Origin: Blochmannia endosymbiont of Camponotus (Colobopsis) obliquus
GTDB lineage: Bacteria > Pseudomonadota > Gammaproteobacteria > Enterobacterales > Enterobacteriaceae
Assembly (NCBI RefSeq): GCF_000973545.1
Contig: NZ_CP010049.1
Location: forward strand, 496,001-560,000
Direction: 5' to 3'
Length of the DNA: 64,000 bases
Positions 11,760 to 23,447 of this stretch are shown here, piece by piece. The notes beneath the pieces were generated by a model. That model ran no database searches. It had not been told where the DNA came from and saw only the letters and a list, made by a program, of their open reading frames with translations. Within the stretch, counting starts at the first letter, position 1; each line of letters opens with the position of its first letter. The translations under genes and the position numbers were made by a program.

Positions 11760-12953
11760 ATGACACAACTCAATTCATATTTTGGAAAATTTGGTGGTAT
11801 GTATGTGCCGCAAATTTTAGTCCCAGCATTGCTGAAACTAGAAGATGCATTCATTAATCTAAATCAGGATATGACATTTAAAAAAGAACTAAAATGTTTA
11901 CTCAATGAATATGCTGGACGACCGACTCCATTAACTCTATGCCGTAATATAACTCACGGTACTAATACCAAATTATATTTAAAACGTGAAGATCTATTAC
12001 ACGGTGGTGCTCACAAAATAAATCAAGTAATAGGACAAGGATTACTAGCAAAATATATGCATAAAACAGAAATTATAGCTGAAACTGGAGCTGGGCAACA
12101 CGGAGTAGCAACTGCTATGGTTGCGTCTCTTTTAAAATTAAAATGCCGTGTATATATGGGAGCAAAAGACATGGAACGACAAAAAACAAATGTTATTCGG
12201 ATGCGTTTAATGGGGACCAAGGTTATTCCTGTATATAATGGTTCATCTACTCTAAAAGATGCCTGTAATGAAGCACTTCGTGATTGGTCAGAAAATTATG
12301 ATCACGCTCATTATATACTAGGTACTGCTGCAGGGCCGCATCCCTTTCCAACTATTGTACGAGAATTCCAACGTGTTATCGGACAAGAAACATATAAACA
12401 AATAAAACGATACGAACAGACTCTACCTGACTCTATAATTGCTTGCATAGGCGGAGGATCTAATGCAATAGGTATATTTGCAAATTTTCTTGATGAATTA
12501 ACAGTAAAATTAATAGGTGTAGAAGGAGGGGGAAAAAGCATAATTCATGAACAACATAGCGCAGCAATTACCCATGGTAGTTTAGGTATTTATTTTGGCA
12601 TGAAGTCATCAATACTCCAATCTAAAGAAGGACAAATCAAGCAATCATACTCTATCTCTGCTGGACTAGACTTTCCTTCAGTAGGACCACAACATGTTTA
12701 TTTAAATAGTATAGGTCGTGCTAAATATGTGTCAGTCTCAGATGAAGAAGCATTAAATGCATTTCGATTATTATCTAATCAGGAAGGTATTATTCCTGCT
12801 TTAGAATCCTCACATGCTCTTGCGTATGCTTTAAAACAAATTAACAATAAAAAAAATAAAAAACAAATTATTATAGTAAATTTATCTGGGCGTGGAGATA
12901 AAGATATTCATACCGTATATAATAATATTAAAGATAGGAAAATAAATGAATAG
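11760..12953 (+). CDS. trpB: Tryptophan synthase beta subunit
   Basis: PLP enzyme joining indole and serine to make tryptophan; works as an alpha2-beta2 complex with TrpA. 397 aa, the E. coli length. The PLP lysine is Lys86 in [42 protein letters not shown], the phosphate-binding [10 protein letters not shown] and NLSGRGDKD near the C-terminus are all present. One of the best conserved proteins in the window. Its last 8 bases overlap trpA, giving translational coupling as in the enteric operon. Confidence 0.98.
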   Translation: MTQLNSYFGKFGGMYVPQILVPALLKLEDAFINLNQDMTFKKELKCLLNEYAGRPTPLTLCRNITHGTNTKLYLKREDLLHGGAHKINQVIGQGLLAKYMHKTEIIAETGAGQHGVATAMVASLLKLKCRVYMGAKDMERQKTNVIRMRLMGTKVIPVYNGSSTLKDACNEALRDWSENYDHAHYILGTAAGPHPFPTIVREFQRVIGQETYKQIKRYEQTLPDSIIACIGGGSNAIGIFANFLDELTVKLIGVEGGGKSIIHEQHSAAITHGSLGIYFGMKSSILQSKEGQIKQSYSISAGLDFPSVGPQHVYLNSIGRAKYVSVSDEEALNAFRLLSNQEGIIPALESSHALAYALKQINNKKNKKQIIIVNLSGRGDKDIHTVYNNIKDRKINE

Positions 12954-13758
12954 ATATCAACAAATGTTTGATAAATTATCAAAAAATAAAGAAGGAGCAT
13001 TAGTACCATTTTTAACTATAGGAGATCCAAATGGTAATATTTTTATGAATATTGTGGATACAATTATCGAAGCTGGCGCTGATGCCTTAGAATTAGGGAT
13101 ACCATTTTCTGATCCATTAGCAGACGGACCTATAATTCAAAATTCCATGAAACGTTCTTTACTATCAGGAATAACATTAAAACTTGCTTTTAATTTAGTA
13201 GAAAAAATTAGATTAAAACATCCCAAAATTCCCATAGGATTATTAACATATGCAAATTTAATATTTCAATATGGCATTAATGCATTTTATTCATATTGCA
13301 TGCATATTGGAATTGATTCAATATTAATAGCAGATCTTCCTTTAGAAGAAAGTTCAACATTTTACAAAATATCTAAACGTAAAAATATCAAAATGGTTTT
13401 TATTTGTCCTCCAAATGCAACTAAACATCTATTACAAAAAATTTCTATATATAGCAAAGGTTATATATACTTATTATCACGTCCTGGCGTAACTGGAATA
13501 AACCCCGGACATGATATTTGTCTAACAGAAATCATACAAATTTTAAAAAATAAAAAAAATACTCCACCTATTTTACAAGGATTTGGTATTTCTAAACCAA
13601 ATCAAGTACGTAAAATACTAACTACAGGTGTGGCAGGAATCATTATTGGATCAGCTGTCATCAAAATTATCGAACAGAATATAGATTCACCAATAAAAAT
13701 ACTAACAAATATAAAAAAATACATAATAAATATAAAATTAGCTACGCATCTTAATTGA
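12946..13758 (+). CDS. trpA: Tryptophan synthase alpha subunit
   Basis: Cleaves indole-3-glycerol phosphate to indole, which is channelled to TrpB. 270 aa TIM barrel. The catalytic residues fall at the E. coli numbers: Glu49 in [18 protein letters not shown] and Asp60 in the same segment. RPGVTGI (phosphate loop) and [10 protein letters not shown] are present. It overlaps trpB by 8 bases and is the last gene of the operon. No hairpin-plus-T-run terminator is evident after the stop. Confidence 0.97.
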   Translation: MNRYQQMFDKLSKNKEGALVPFLTIGDPNGNIFMNIVDTIIEAGADALELGIPFSDPLADGPIIQNSMKRSLLSGITLKLAFNLVEKIRLKHPKIPIGLLTYANLIFQYGINAFYSYCMHIGIDSILIADLPLEESSTFYKISKRKNIKMVFICPPNATKHLLQKISIYSKGYIYLLSRPGVTGINPGHDICLTEIIQILKNKKNTPPILQGFGISKPNQVRKILTTGVAGIIIGSAVIKIIEQNIDSPIKILTNIKKYIINIKLATHLN

Positions 13759-14383
13759 AACGTATAATATACATAAATTACATCACCAAAATTGATAATA
13801 TAAAACAATATAAAACGTTATTGTCACAACAAAAAAATAATTTTCATTATTATATTAATAATAACATTAATCAAATAATACATTTCATATTGTATTATTA
13901 ACGATATTGCTCAATAATTAATTTATTATATATAACCGTATACACAAAATTTAACTTTAATATCTTGGTCGTATTTAAACTACAAGTATGCTAGATGATA
14001 TATATTATAATATCAATATATTTTCTCTTAATATAAAATTTAAAAACAATTGCATATTCGAAATAAAATAATAATACAAATAATAGTAAATCATAAATTG
14101 TTATATTATATATAGTATAAATTCACAACATTCTTTATTTTATTTAAATAATATTAAATGAATTAAAAAACTATTTCTTGCATTTTTATTTATATAAAAT
14201 TTATAATAATATAATATAATATATTGCAACATTACTAAGATTCCATGCTCAAAAATATACATGATAAAAGTATAATAAACCATAAAATCATGATATATTA
14301 CATACTTATAAAACAATATTCATAAATAAATTAATATTAGTAATCACTATACACATCACTAACCTTAGATCAAGAGGAAACGT
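13759..14383. other. AT-rich spacer trpA to yciC
   Basis: About 625 bp between two plus-strand genes. In E. coli yciGFE and ompW lie here; I see no remnant of them. GAGGA at 14374-14378 is the ribosome site of yciC. Confidence 0.5.
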
Positions 14384-15112
14384 GTGCTAATTACAAAACA
14401 AACCTTATTTCAAGATACAGTAAATTTTTTCCATAATCAATGTACTAATATAATATTTTTAATTTTATTATCTACAGGAACAGAGATTTTATTAAAGTAT
14501 ATATTTATGCCAAATAATTATATGCTCTTAGCTCTTAATAAAATTAAAAATTTAAACTTACAACAAATGCTAAAAGAAATATCCATAGACCAACAAAATA
14601 CTCTATTACAAATTTTAATTACTAATACAACATCTAATATAATTAGTCACATATTATTAGTGACTGGCATACTAACCATTCTACATCTTACATCCAATAA
14701 CAAATCATTGAATATTTTACAATTCATAAATTTTGCAAAATCTATAATTTTTAAATTATTACCATTAATCATATTGATTATGTTGTCTATACAATTAGGA
14801 CTTTTGTTAATAATAATACCTGGTATATTATTAACTATAGCTTTTAGCTTAGCACCAATTTTAATTATTAACAAAAAATTATCTATCGCAGAATCTCTAT
14901 ACCTAAGTGCTAAATTAACCTGTACTTATTATGACCTAATTGCACCAATTATATTAATTGGGTTAACGGTAAAATTTTTTATAATATTAATAATTAATCA
15001 ATTCACTCTTATCCCTATTGTAATACTACAAATATTTTTAAATATATTTAATCATTTCATAACTACCTTACTTTTAATTTATCTTTATCGCTTCAACATG
15101 ATAATACGTTAA
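14384..15112 (+). CDS. yciC: Inner-membrane protein YciC (UPF0259 family)
   Basis: Function unknown in E. coli; an integral inner-membrane protein. It starts at a GTG with GAGGA upstream, giving MLITKQTLFQDTVNFFHNQ, which aligns with E. coli YciC (MSITAQSVYRDTGNFFRNQ). 242 aa against 247. The motif DQQNTLLQIL, the stretch LLIIIPGILLTIAFSLAP and the ending LLIYLYRFNMIIR all match YciC. About six hydrophobic segments can be drawn, including at roughly 20-40, 85-105, 120-160 and 185-235. It keeps the E. coli neighbourhood (after trp, before cls), though ispZ, yciA and tonB are missing between. High I and L content reflects both membrane character and AT bias. Confidence 0.88.
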   Translation: MLITKQTLFQDTVNFFHNQCTNIIFLILLSTGTEILLKYIFMPNNYMLLALNKIKNLNLQQMLKEISIDQQNTLLQILITNTTSNIISHILLVTGILTILHLTSNNKSLNILQFINFAKSIIFKLLPLIILIMLSIQLGLLLIIIPGILLTIAFSLAPILIINKKLSIAESLYLSAKLTCTYYDLIAPIILIGLTVKFFIILIINQFTLIPIVILQIFLNIFNHFITTLLLIYLYRFNMIIR

Positions 15113-15761
15113 GTTGTATACTTATTAATACTATATCAATAACTTAAAATATATTTTATTCATTTAAAATTTAATATAATATAATCTATAATAGAACGAA
15201 TAATAATTTATTATAATAATAATTATATACTAATAAAAATAATTTACAATAAAAACCTAAACAAATCTATAAATACTATAAATTCAAATCGTTAAAATTA
15301 AATTAATAATTAATAAATTCATATTATCAACTCTCAATAAAAATATTTTTACATAAAATATTATATCTCTTAAAATAAAATGATACACAATTTAACTTAT
15401 ATTTTATTTGTACAAAATATAATATCAGTATTTTTATTATTGATAAAATTTTATAAAATATATTAAACTTCAAGATAAAACTCAATAAAAATTACATATA
15501 TAACAACAATATGAATATGTATTACACGCATTATTTTATTACATTACATGTAACATTAATTAAGAACAATTTACATTACCATATCAATAATAATAAATAA
15601 CAATCAACTATTAATAAAGCATATTCTAACTATGATATATAAAATATATAACGATATAAGTTAATTAAATTAAAACAATAAATATAAAATATCTTTTATT
15701 TTAATATACTACATAAGTAAGATAAACTTGATTAAATATAAAATAAGTTCATAATGCTATC
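15113..15761. other. AT-rich spacer yciC to cls
   Basis: About 650 bp. The E. coli genes ispZ, yciA, tonB, yciI and kch would lie here; no trace can be read. Nothing else is recognised. Confidence 0.5.
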
Positions 15762-17228
15762 ATGGTAATAATTTATTACATTATTAATTGGTTTATACCA
15801 TTTAGTTATTGGTTGCTAATCGTTAGCATTACTTTACGAATATTAATGAAACGACGTGCTGTAAATTCAGCTATATCGTGGTTGCTAATAATTTATACTA
15901 TACCTGTAGTAGGTATTATTATTTATCTATTGTTCGGTGAATTAAATGTAGGAATACAACGTGCTAAAAGAAGTAAAATAATACCTCGTATAATAACCAC
16001 TTGGATTAATAAGCTAAAAAATAATAAACACCTGTTTTCTAGCGAACAAAGTGAAGTAGCAAAATCTCTATTTCAATTATGTGAACATCGACAAGGAATG
16101 GGCGGATTAAAAGGCAAAAAAATAAAATTACTCAATGAAACTGACAAAATATTAAAAAAGCTAATTCAAGATATTAAATTAGCACAAAAAACAATTGATA
16201 TGATATTTTATATCTGGCATCCAGGAGGATTAGTTAATCAAGTAATATTAGCATTAATATCAGCATCTCAACGGGGTGTACGCTGTAGACTTATATTAGA
16301 TTCTGCCGGTAGCGTCAATTTTTTTCGTGGACCATATCCAGCGATGATGCAAGAAGCTGGCATTCATATCGTAGAAGCACTAAATATTAATCTATTACGT
16401 ATCTTTTTACGTAGAATGGATCTCAGACAACATAGAAAAATGATATTAATTGATAATTATATATCTTACACAGGCAGTATGAATATGATAGATCCTTTAT
16501 GCTTTAGAAAAACAACACGCACAAGTCAACAATGGATTGATATCATGGTTCGCATGGAAGGTCCAGTCACCCCAACTATGGGAGTTATTTTTTCTTGTGA
16601 TTGGGAAATTGAAACGGGGGAGCATATTTTACCGCCATTACCAACAAGTACAACTTTACTACCATTAGAACATATCGCAAAACATACTATTCAAGTGATT
16701 GCATCAGGACCTGGTTTTCCTAAGGGAATGATACAACAAGCATTAATTACATCATTATATGCAGCACAAAGACAACTCATAATTACAACTCCTTATTTAG
16801 TACCTAGTGATGACCTTTTGCATGCAATTTGTACGGCAGCACAAAGGGGTGTTGAAGTGCACCTTATTGTTCCACTGAATAATGATTCCATTTTAGTAAA
16901 TTGGGCTAGCAAATCATTTTTTGATGAACTATTAGATGCTGGTGTTCTTATTCATCAATTTGAAGGAGGATTATTACATACTAAAAGCGTCTTAGTAGAC
17001 GAACAACTAAGCTTAATAGGCACAGTGAATCTCGACATCCGTAGTTTATGGATAAATTTTGAAATTACTTTAATTATAGATGATGCTAATTTTGGAAACA
17101 CTCTGGCGCAAGTACAGAAAAACTATATTGCACAATCTGTTCTTGTTGATCAAAAAAAATGGCTGCAACGACCATATTGGCAACGTATTATTGAAAAATT
17201 TTTTTATTTCTTTAGTCCTTTATTATAA
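15762..17228 (+). CDS. clsA: Cardiolipin synthase A
   Basis: Makes cardiolipin from two phosphatidylglycerol molecules at the inner membrane (phospholipase D family). 488 aa against 486 in E. coli. Two N-terminal membrane helices (residues about 5-25 and 37-57) precede the domain. Two HKD motifs are present: [18 protein letters not shown] and [42 protein letters not shown] and the end FYFFSPLL match ClsA closely. It stands alone, and converges on tdk downstream. Full catalytic motifs imply it works; cardiolipin also supports MinD polar targeting, and min genes are present in this window. Confidence 0.96.
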   Translation: MVIIYYIINWFIPFSYWLLIVSITLRILMKRRAVNSAISWLLIIYTIPVVGIIIYLLFGELNVGIQRAKRSKIIPRIITTWINKLKNNKHLFSSEQSEVAKSLFQLCEHRQGMGGLKGKKIKLLNETDKILKKLIQDIKLAQKTIDMIFYIWHPGGLVNQVILALISASQRGVRCRLILDSAGSVNFFRGPYPAMMQEAGIHIVEALNINLLRIFLRRMDLRQHRKMILIDNYISYTGSMNMIDPLCFRKTTRTSQQWIDIMVRMEGPVTPTMGVIFSCDWEIETGEHILPPLPTSTTLLPLEHIAKHTIQVIASGPGFPKGMIQQALITSLYAAQRQLIITTPYLVPSDDLLHAICTAAQRGVEVHLIVPLNNDSILVNWASKSFFDELLDAGVLIHQFEGGLLHTKSVLVDEQLSLIGTVNLDIRSLWINFEITLIIDDANFGNTLAQVQKNYIAQSVLVDQKKWLQRPYWQRIIEKFFYFFSPLL

Positions 17229-17729
17229 ATTTACATAAAACAAGTGATTGTAAATAATCCTTTAATAATATAAAACATATAAAATACTATTAAATGTTGT
17301 TCTAATTTAATATACAACTAAAGAAAACAGTTCCATAACAAAAAAATTAGTTATTTACATTGCCATTATAAAATAATCAACAAAACAATATAAAATATAT
17401 TTTGTTTTATTTTTAAGTATAAACTAAACTTTGTATAAATTTTTTAAAAAATATCCCTAAATAAATTAAAAATACCAAATATTTAAAATTAAAATAAATA
17501 AATTAATTTATATCAACTGTATATATTAATGATTTTGTTAAGCTATACAATACTAAATATTAATTCATGTATATTCATATAATATATGTGTTGATATAAA
17601 TACAAATAAAAACATATATAAATACTAGATCTATAAAACAATAGTATTTACAATTATAAAAGAATAAAAATATATTATTGTATAAATTATCTATATAACT
17701 ATGAATATTATATGATTAAATAAGTTTAA
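17229..17729. other. AT-rich spacer between convergent cls and tdk
   Basis: About 500 bp, with no clear GC-rich terminator hairpin and no readable gene. Confidence 0.5.
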
Positions 17730-18311
17730 CTATACATTTTTGGTTTGTTCCATAAAATGTTTACGACATACTGAAATATAATTATTATTCCCGCCAATAA
17801 ATACTTGTTTGCCATCACATATCACTTTACCTTGATCATTAACACGGAGCACTCTGTTAGCTTGATGTCCACAATGACATATAGTTTTTAATTCAATTAA
17901 TTTATCCGCCCACGCTAAAAGCCACAAACTACCAGGAAATAATTTTCCACGAAAATCAGTACGTAGTCCATAACATAATACTGGAATGTTTAATTCATCA
18001 ACTATTCTAGTTACATCTATAATCTGTTTTCGATGAAGAAAATGACATTCATCAATTAAAACACAGTCTATTAATTGCTTATGATGTGTACTAGATATAT
18101 CAAAAAATAAATCTGTTTGACAATTAAAAATTTCTGCGTGAGCAGAAATGCCTATTCGTGAACATATTTTACCCCGAATAAAACGATTATCAATTTCAGC
18201 AGTATATATCATAGTACGCATACCTCTTTCTTGATAATTATAAGAAGACTGCAATAACGCAGTAGTTTTTCCTGCATTCATTGCCGAATAATAAAAATAT
18301 AGTTTAGCCAT
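17730..18311 (-). CDS. tdk: Thymidine kinase
   Basis: Phosphorylates thymidine to dTMP (salvage). 193 aa; E. coli has 205 and this copy ends about 12 residues earlier, after [12 protein letters not shown]. The N-terminus [20 protein letters not shown] carries the P-loop. VLIDECHFL is the Walker B/catalytic Glu segment, [15 protein letters not shown] the lasso region, and CHCGHQA plus CRKH the zinc-binding cysteines. It is divergent from hns, as expected from the E. coli tdk-hns neighbourhood. Confidence 0.96.
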   Translation of the reverse strand: MAKLYFYYSAMNAGKTTALLQSSYNYQERGMRTMIYTAEIDNRFIRGKICSRIGISAHAEIFNCQTDLFFDISSTHHKQLIDCVLIDECHFLHRKQIIDVTRIVDELNIPVLCYGLRTDFRGKLFPGSLWLLAWADKLIELKTICHCGHQANRVLRVNDQGKVICDGKQVFIGGNNNYISVCRKHFMEQTKNV

Positions 18312-18904
18312 TTAAAATCTACTATGCTACTTTAACAGTCAATATTCAATTAACAAAAAATTAAACAAAATTAACAAAAACACACTATACTAATATTATA
18401 CTGATAACCATTACCATCATAATCAAAATATTCAATATTGTAAAATATAAAGGTAACATTTTATGCAATAAAATCAACTAACTAAAAGTTTTAATATCAA
18501 TTAAATATCTATTCTAAAAAAGACTCTTAAAATTATTTTAATAATCAACAATACTCATTGTAGAATTACAAATTATTCGTACCAAACACATTTTATTTCT
18601 TAATATAATATTTTTATACATTATTTTGATAATATAAATAATCATAATATACCATGATATTATTAATTGAAAATAATAAAATACATTTTAAACGACAACA
18701 AATCACTTATAAATAAAAAATAACATGCAACAAAGTTAAAATATATTCTAAAATTTTTACAAAAAACCTTAGTAATATAAAATTAAAAATAAATTATAAA
18801 GAAAATTTTTAATTAATGCCTTACAGCTATTGCAGAAAATAAAACAGCACTCTATTCTTATTGAAAAAACTTTATATTTATTTATAATATCAGAGATTAA
18901 GTCA
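18312..18904. other. Divergent tdk-hns control region
   Basis: About 590 bp between the divergent starts of tdk and hns. It is very A/T-tract rich, which in E. coli is the type of DNA H-NS binds at its own promoter. No single promoter stands out by eye. Confidence 0.4.
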
Positions 18905-19312
18905 ATGAGTGAAGCATTAAAAATCCTTAACAATATACGTACTTTGCGCGCACAAGCCAGAGAATGTACTTTGGAAACTTTAGAAGAAATGTTAGAAAAA
19001 TTAGAAGTTGTTGTTAACGAACGACGAGAAGAAGATAATCAAGCGCAAGCAGAAATCGAAAAACATTCTCGTAAACTACAACAATATCGTGACATGTTAA
19101 TTGCTGATGGAATTGATCCTAATGAGTTATTGCAATCCATGAGTACAATAAAATTCCCAAATAAAATAAAACGTGCAACAAGACCAGCGAAATATCAATA
19201 CATTAATAATAATGGGGAAATCAAAACTTGGACAGGACAAGGACGAACGCCAGCAATAATTAAAAAAGCTATTGATAAAGAAGGAAAAAAATTAGAAGAT
19301 TTTTTACTATAA
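18905..19312 (+). CDS. hns: Nucleoid-associated DNA-binding protein H-NS
   Basis: Nucleoid protein that binds AT-rich DNA and silences genes. Starting at the ATG at 18905 the protein is 135 aa (E. coli 137) and begins [20 protein letters not shown], the E. coli sequence residue for residue. An open frame extends 25 codons upstream from a TTG but has no homology. Residues 1-80 form the coiled-coil oligomerisation region. The C-terminal domain has [15 protein letters not shown], which includes the QGR AT-hook-like motif that enters the minor groove. A clear terminator follows. Identity to E. coli is much higher than for most genes here, implying strong selection. Confidence 0.97.
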   Translation: MSEALKILNNIRTLRAQARECTLETLEEMLEKLEVVVNERREEDNQAQAEIEKHSRKLQQYRDMLIADGIDPNELLQSMSTIKFPNKIKRATRPAKYQYINNNGEIKTWTGQGRTPAIIKKAIDKEGKKLEDFLL

Positions 19313-19352
19313 AAAACGACTCTTTTATTTCAAAAATTTTACTAACAAAAAA

Positions 19353-19376
19353 GCCTGCTGATATTTTACAGCAGGC
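19353..19376 (+). terminator. Intrinsic terminator after hns
   Basis: GCCTGCTG at 19353-19360 and CAGCAGGC at 19369-19376 form a perfect 8-bp GC-rich stem with an 8-base loop. A short T run (GTTTTTC) follows 4-9 bases downstream. It lies 40 bp after the hns stop and is one of very few GC-rich hairpins in the window. Confidence 0.85.
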
Positions 19377-20502
19377 ACAAAGTTTTTCTAACTAACTTTT
19401 CATTATTCTTATAAATGTATACAATTATTTTAATCTTTAGAGGATAAAACTACAGTTTAATAATAAATTTAAATTACGTTTTTGTTTTTTTACTCACATA
19501 ATTATTTAAAATGTTAAAACAAAAAATTTTTTTAAATAATTTATATAAACACACAAAAATGACAGTTAATTACTATTATTTTAATGAATAAAATTAAAAA
19601 CAAAAAATTATAACAAATTATTATGACATATAATATCCAAGAACACAAACGATACTAATTTAAAATATTTTAATCCAATATAACAAAAATATTCCATCTA
19701 ACTTAAAATTTACTATACAAAAAATGCAATATTAACTATAACATCTCTATACCTATTATTATAACTTGTACAACTAACGTATTTTAACTGCAATATTAAA
19801 ACCATGTTATAAAATATAAATTAAATCTTTAATAAAATGATGATTTGTTAAAAACAACATCATCAATTAAAGATAAAAACAATTTTTATTTTGTAACATT
19901 ATTTGCAATATCTATTTACATATAACTAAACATTAATACCTGAATCAACGCATTATAATTTTAAACACCATATCAAAATTATTTATATAAATTAAATGCT
20001 CATATATATTAAAAAAACGATATCAATCAACTATATATATAAAAAATATGTCATTATTATATAAATTTAACTGTATATAATATTCTTTATGTAAAATTTT
20101 ATAGTTTATATTACTCAATTTTGTAATTAAACATAATATTCACTATAATTGTAATCTTAAATAAATTGATAATCAAAATTTTTAGTATATAAAATACAAA
20201 TCATATTTTTTTCTTGCAAAAAACAACAAAAAACACTATTAACCAAACTACAACTAAAATATGTCTATAAATATTTACACCTTATTTATAATTTTAAAAT
20301 TTTACATTATAAATTATAATGTTTAGTTTTTATTAGAATATAATTCAATATCACATTCTTGAAACAATTCTAATAATACTAAATTATACCAATACATAAA
20401 TAACAATCGATAAACAAATAAATTATAAATTTACTTGTTAAATAAAATTAATTAATACCTTTATATGTAATAAAAATATACAATTAAAAAACAAATAAAA
20501 CA
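19377..20502. other. AT-rich spacer between convergent hns and galU
   Basis: About 1.1 kb with no open frame of recognisable family, no tRNA and no strong hairpin besides the hns terminator just before it. Confidence 0.5.
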
Positions 20503-21414
20503 TCAATTACATAATAATTCTTTTAACCAAACTCTAAAATCATATCCCCATGTCTTATGATGCAATCCATAATCAACAAATGCCTGCATATAACCCAACT
20601 TGCTGCCACAATCATAACTAAATCCTTTTAAATGATACGCTTCAACAATTTCTCTATTTATTAACATAGAAATAGCATGTGTTAATTGGATTTCTTCTCT
20701 ATCTTGCATAGGAAGCATTTTTAATGTATTCCATATTTCAGCAGAAAAAACATAACGTCCTACTACTGCTAAATTAGATGGGGCACTATCTATTGAAATT
20801 GGTTTTTCTACTATTCCAATTATTTTTGCATGATCACCAGGTTGTAAAATTTTATTCTGACAATGCACTATACCGTAATGTATAACATCTTGTACTGGTT
20901 TAACCAAAATTTGACTATAACCTGTATCTGAAAAGCGTTGTAACATATCAGCAAGATTATCAGTATACAAATCACAACAAGACTCGTTAATTATTACATC
21001 TGGCAAAATAATCGCCACAGGACAATCACCAACCAAAGGATAAGAACATAAAATCGCATGACCTAGACCTTTAGGAAAACCTTGACGAATATTTATAATC
21101 GTAACATTACATGGACAAATAGATTTTATTTCCGCTAATAATTTAAACTTAGCGTGTTTTTCCAACACAGTCTCCAATTCAAAATTAGTATCGAAATGAT
21201 TTTCAATAGAATTTTTAGAAGAATGAGTAACTAAAATAATATTATTTATACCTGATATGATACATTCATTAACTACAAACTGAATTAGTGGCTTGTCTAC
21301 TAATGGAAGCATTTCTTTAGGAATTGCTTTTGTAGCAGGTAACATTCGTGTTCCTAAACCCGCAACTGGTATCACCGCCTTATTCACATATTTTTTATTA
21401 TTACCACTAGACAT
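20503..21414 (-). CDS. galU: UTP-glucose-1-phosphate uridylyltransferase
   Basis: Makes UDP-glucose for LPS core and other glycans. 303 aa from the ATG at 21414 ([19 protein letters not shown]); E. coli has 302. A second ATG five codons upstream (21429) is also possible, so the start is uncertain. The nucleotide-binding signature [19 protein letters not shown], then [36 protein letters not shown]-like [10 protein letters not shown] and [17 protein letters not shown] all match GalU. It is divergent from xthA. Its retention fits a symbiont that still makes an outer membrane. Confidence 0.96.
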   Translation of the reverse strand: MSSGNNKKYVNKAVIPVAGLGTRMLPATKAIPKEMLPLVDKPLIQFVVNECIISGINNIILVTHSSKNSIENHFDTNFELETVLEKHAKFKLLAEIKSICPCNVTIINIRQGFPKGLGHAILCSYPLVGDCPVAIILPDVIINESCCDLYTDNLADMLQRFSDTGYSQILVKPVQDVIHYGIVHCQNKILQPGDHAKIIGIVEKPISIDSAPSNLAVVGRYVFSAEIWNTLKMLPMQDREEIQLTHAISMLINREIVEAYHLKGFSYDCGSKLGYMQAFVDYGLHHKTWGYDFRVWLKELLCN

Positions 21415-21875
21415 ATAATAATATCTCATTCTTTTAAAATAAAACTATATCTTAATATTAAAATTTCAACACTGATTTTAAATTGTATATAATGTAATTA
21501 ATATAATAACTTTTACTATATATTTGACATTTCAAGGATAATAATAAAACAATATAACACTTATTTTAATTAAATAAAAATAGCAATATACAATATAATA
21601 AACAAGGTACAAATAAAATAATTAAAATATTAAAAATTTATATATAATTTAAAAACTATAAATTTAAACAAATAATTTACATGTATACAACACACAAGGT
21701 ATATATATTCACTATAAAAATTAATAACATGAGAATAAATTTAATCCTTTAAAAAATTATACTTGTCATGTGATCCTAAAATTAAAATAAATACAGTCTT
21801 TTAGATAAATTAAAACTTGATTGTAATATTAAATTATTTAGTTAATATATCATTAAACAATTAAGTTATAAAAAC
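21415..21875. other. Divergent galU-xthA control region
   Basis: About 460 bp of AT-rich DNA that must hold the promoters of both divergent genes. I cannot pick out either promoter with confidence. Confidence 0.4.
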
Positions 21876-22688
21876 ATGAGATTTATATCATTTAATATCA
21901 ATGGCTTGCGAGCGCATTTTCATCAACTCGAAGAAATAATAATTCAATTACAACCAGACGTTCTTGCGTTACAAGAAACCAAAATTCATGACGATATCTT
22001 TCCAACATCAAAAATTGCTAACTACGGATATCACATTTACCAACACGGACAAAAAAAACACTACGGTGTTGCTTTAATATGCCGTCAAAAACCATTAACT
22101 ACTAAAAACAATTTCATATCCGATATTAATACAAATCAAGCACGCATAATCATGGCAGAATTCGTCACTACCCGCGGTTTACTTACTATAATCAATGGAT
22201 ATTTTCCTCAAGGAGAAAACCGTAATAATATAACTAAATTTACAAATAAACAAAATTTTTACAAAAATTTACAAAAATTTATACAAAATAATTATGATAA
22301 AAAATCACTATTATTAATTATGGGAGATATGAATATATCTCCTCATGATCTAGATGTTGGTATTGGAAAAAAAAATTATAAAAAGTGGTTAGCAACAGGT
22401 AAATGTTCTTTTTTATCGGAAGAAAAAGAATGGATAAATAGCTTATTAAATTGTGGTCTAATTGACATATACCGTCACATATATCCAAAAGTCAACAATC
22501 GATATTCTTGGTTCGATTATAGATCAAAGGCTTTTAGTAATAACAAAGGCCTGCGTATAGATTTATTATTAGCTTCATATCCTTTAATATCTTTTCTCAA
22601 AGATAGTGGCATTAACTATGAAATTAGAGCTATGCACAAACCCTCAGATCATGCTCCAATATGGGCAGATTTTTACATACAAAATTAA
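21876..22688 (+). CDS. xthA: Exodeoxyribonuclease III (AP endonuclease)
   Basis: Base-excision repair enzyme that nicks DNA at abasic sites and trims 3' ends. 270 aa against 268 in E. coli. MRFISFNINGLRA at the start carries the Asn metal ligand; Glu34 lies in LQETKIHDD; INGYFPQGE carries the catalytic Tyr; LIMGDMNISPHDLDVGIG carries the Asp/Asn pair; and KPSDHAPIWADF carries the catalytic His. A tract of nine A's occurs in GKKNYKKW but the frame is open. It stands alone. Confidence 0.97.
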   Translation: MRFISFNINGLRAHFHQLEEIIIQLQPDVLALQETKIHDDIFPTSKIANYGYHIYQHGQKKHYGVALICRQKPLTTKNNFISDINTNQARIIMAEFVTTRGLLTIINGYFPQGENRNNITKFTNKQNFYKNLQKFIQNNYDKKSLLLIMGDMNISPHDLDVGIGKKNYKKWLATGKCSFLSEEKEWINSLLNCGLIDIYRHIYPKVNNRYSWFDYRSKAFSNNKGLRIDLLLASYPLISFLKDSGINYEIRAMHKPSDHAPIWADFYIQN

Positions 22689-23447
22689 AAATTTTTTATT
22701 ATTTATTGATTCTATACAAACTACTATTAATAACTATCTCGTTATGCATAAACTAACACTCTAACTAATAATAATTATTATACACAATAACACAATACAC
22801 TACACACAGATTGTATTACCGTAACTTACCTATCGTAATCTTGTAATAAAGTCATTAAATATCATCAACCTAAAAATTTAATCAACTCTCAATATAACCC
22901 TCTTTAATTTAAATTAAATATATTCCACAAATATAAAAATAACAAACAAATAACGTAAAATCAAAATATTTACTCATATTAATATAACAAATAAAAATCA
23001 ATTATTTAAGTAATTTTAAAATTATAAAATGAAAAACGTTATTTACTATTAATTCAGAAACAATATAAATTTATTTACAGGATATATATCTTATCTGTAC
23101 TATATTGTCTTGTATGTAACTTTAATAATCATGAATTTGTGACATCCTTTATAAATACTTTAATTCATATCATATTTTATATTAAATTATTAACTAAAAA
23201 TTAAAACAAAAATAATTTTATCAAATATCTAATAAACATAGACATATAAGAAAATATTAATTTATAATGCAGAGTTACAAAATTTTAATTTACTGTAATA
23301 TTTTAATTCAATAGACATACCATAATTCATTGCAATATAAATAGTTTATACATATAAAAACAAAACCAAGCTAAAACCATATTAATCGTTAAATCATATA
23401 TTTAAAAGTACTATAATGCTACATAATTTTTATTATTTGAGGATATT
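22689..23447. other. AT-rich spacer xthA to sppA
   Basis: About 760 bp. No gene remnant is readable. GAGGAT at 23439-23444 is the ribosome site of sppA. Confidence 0.5.
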
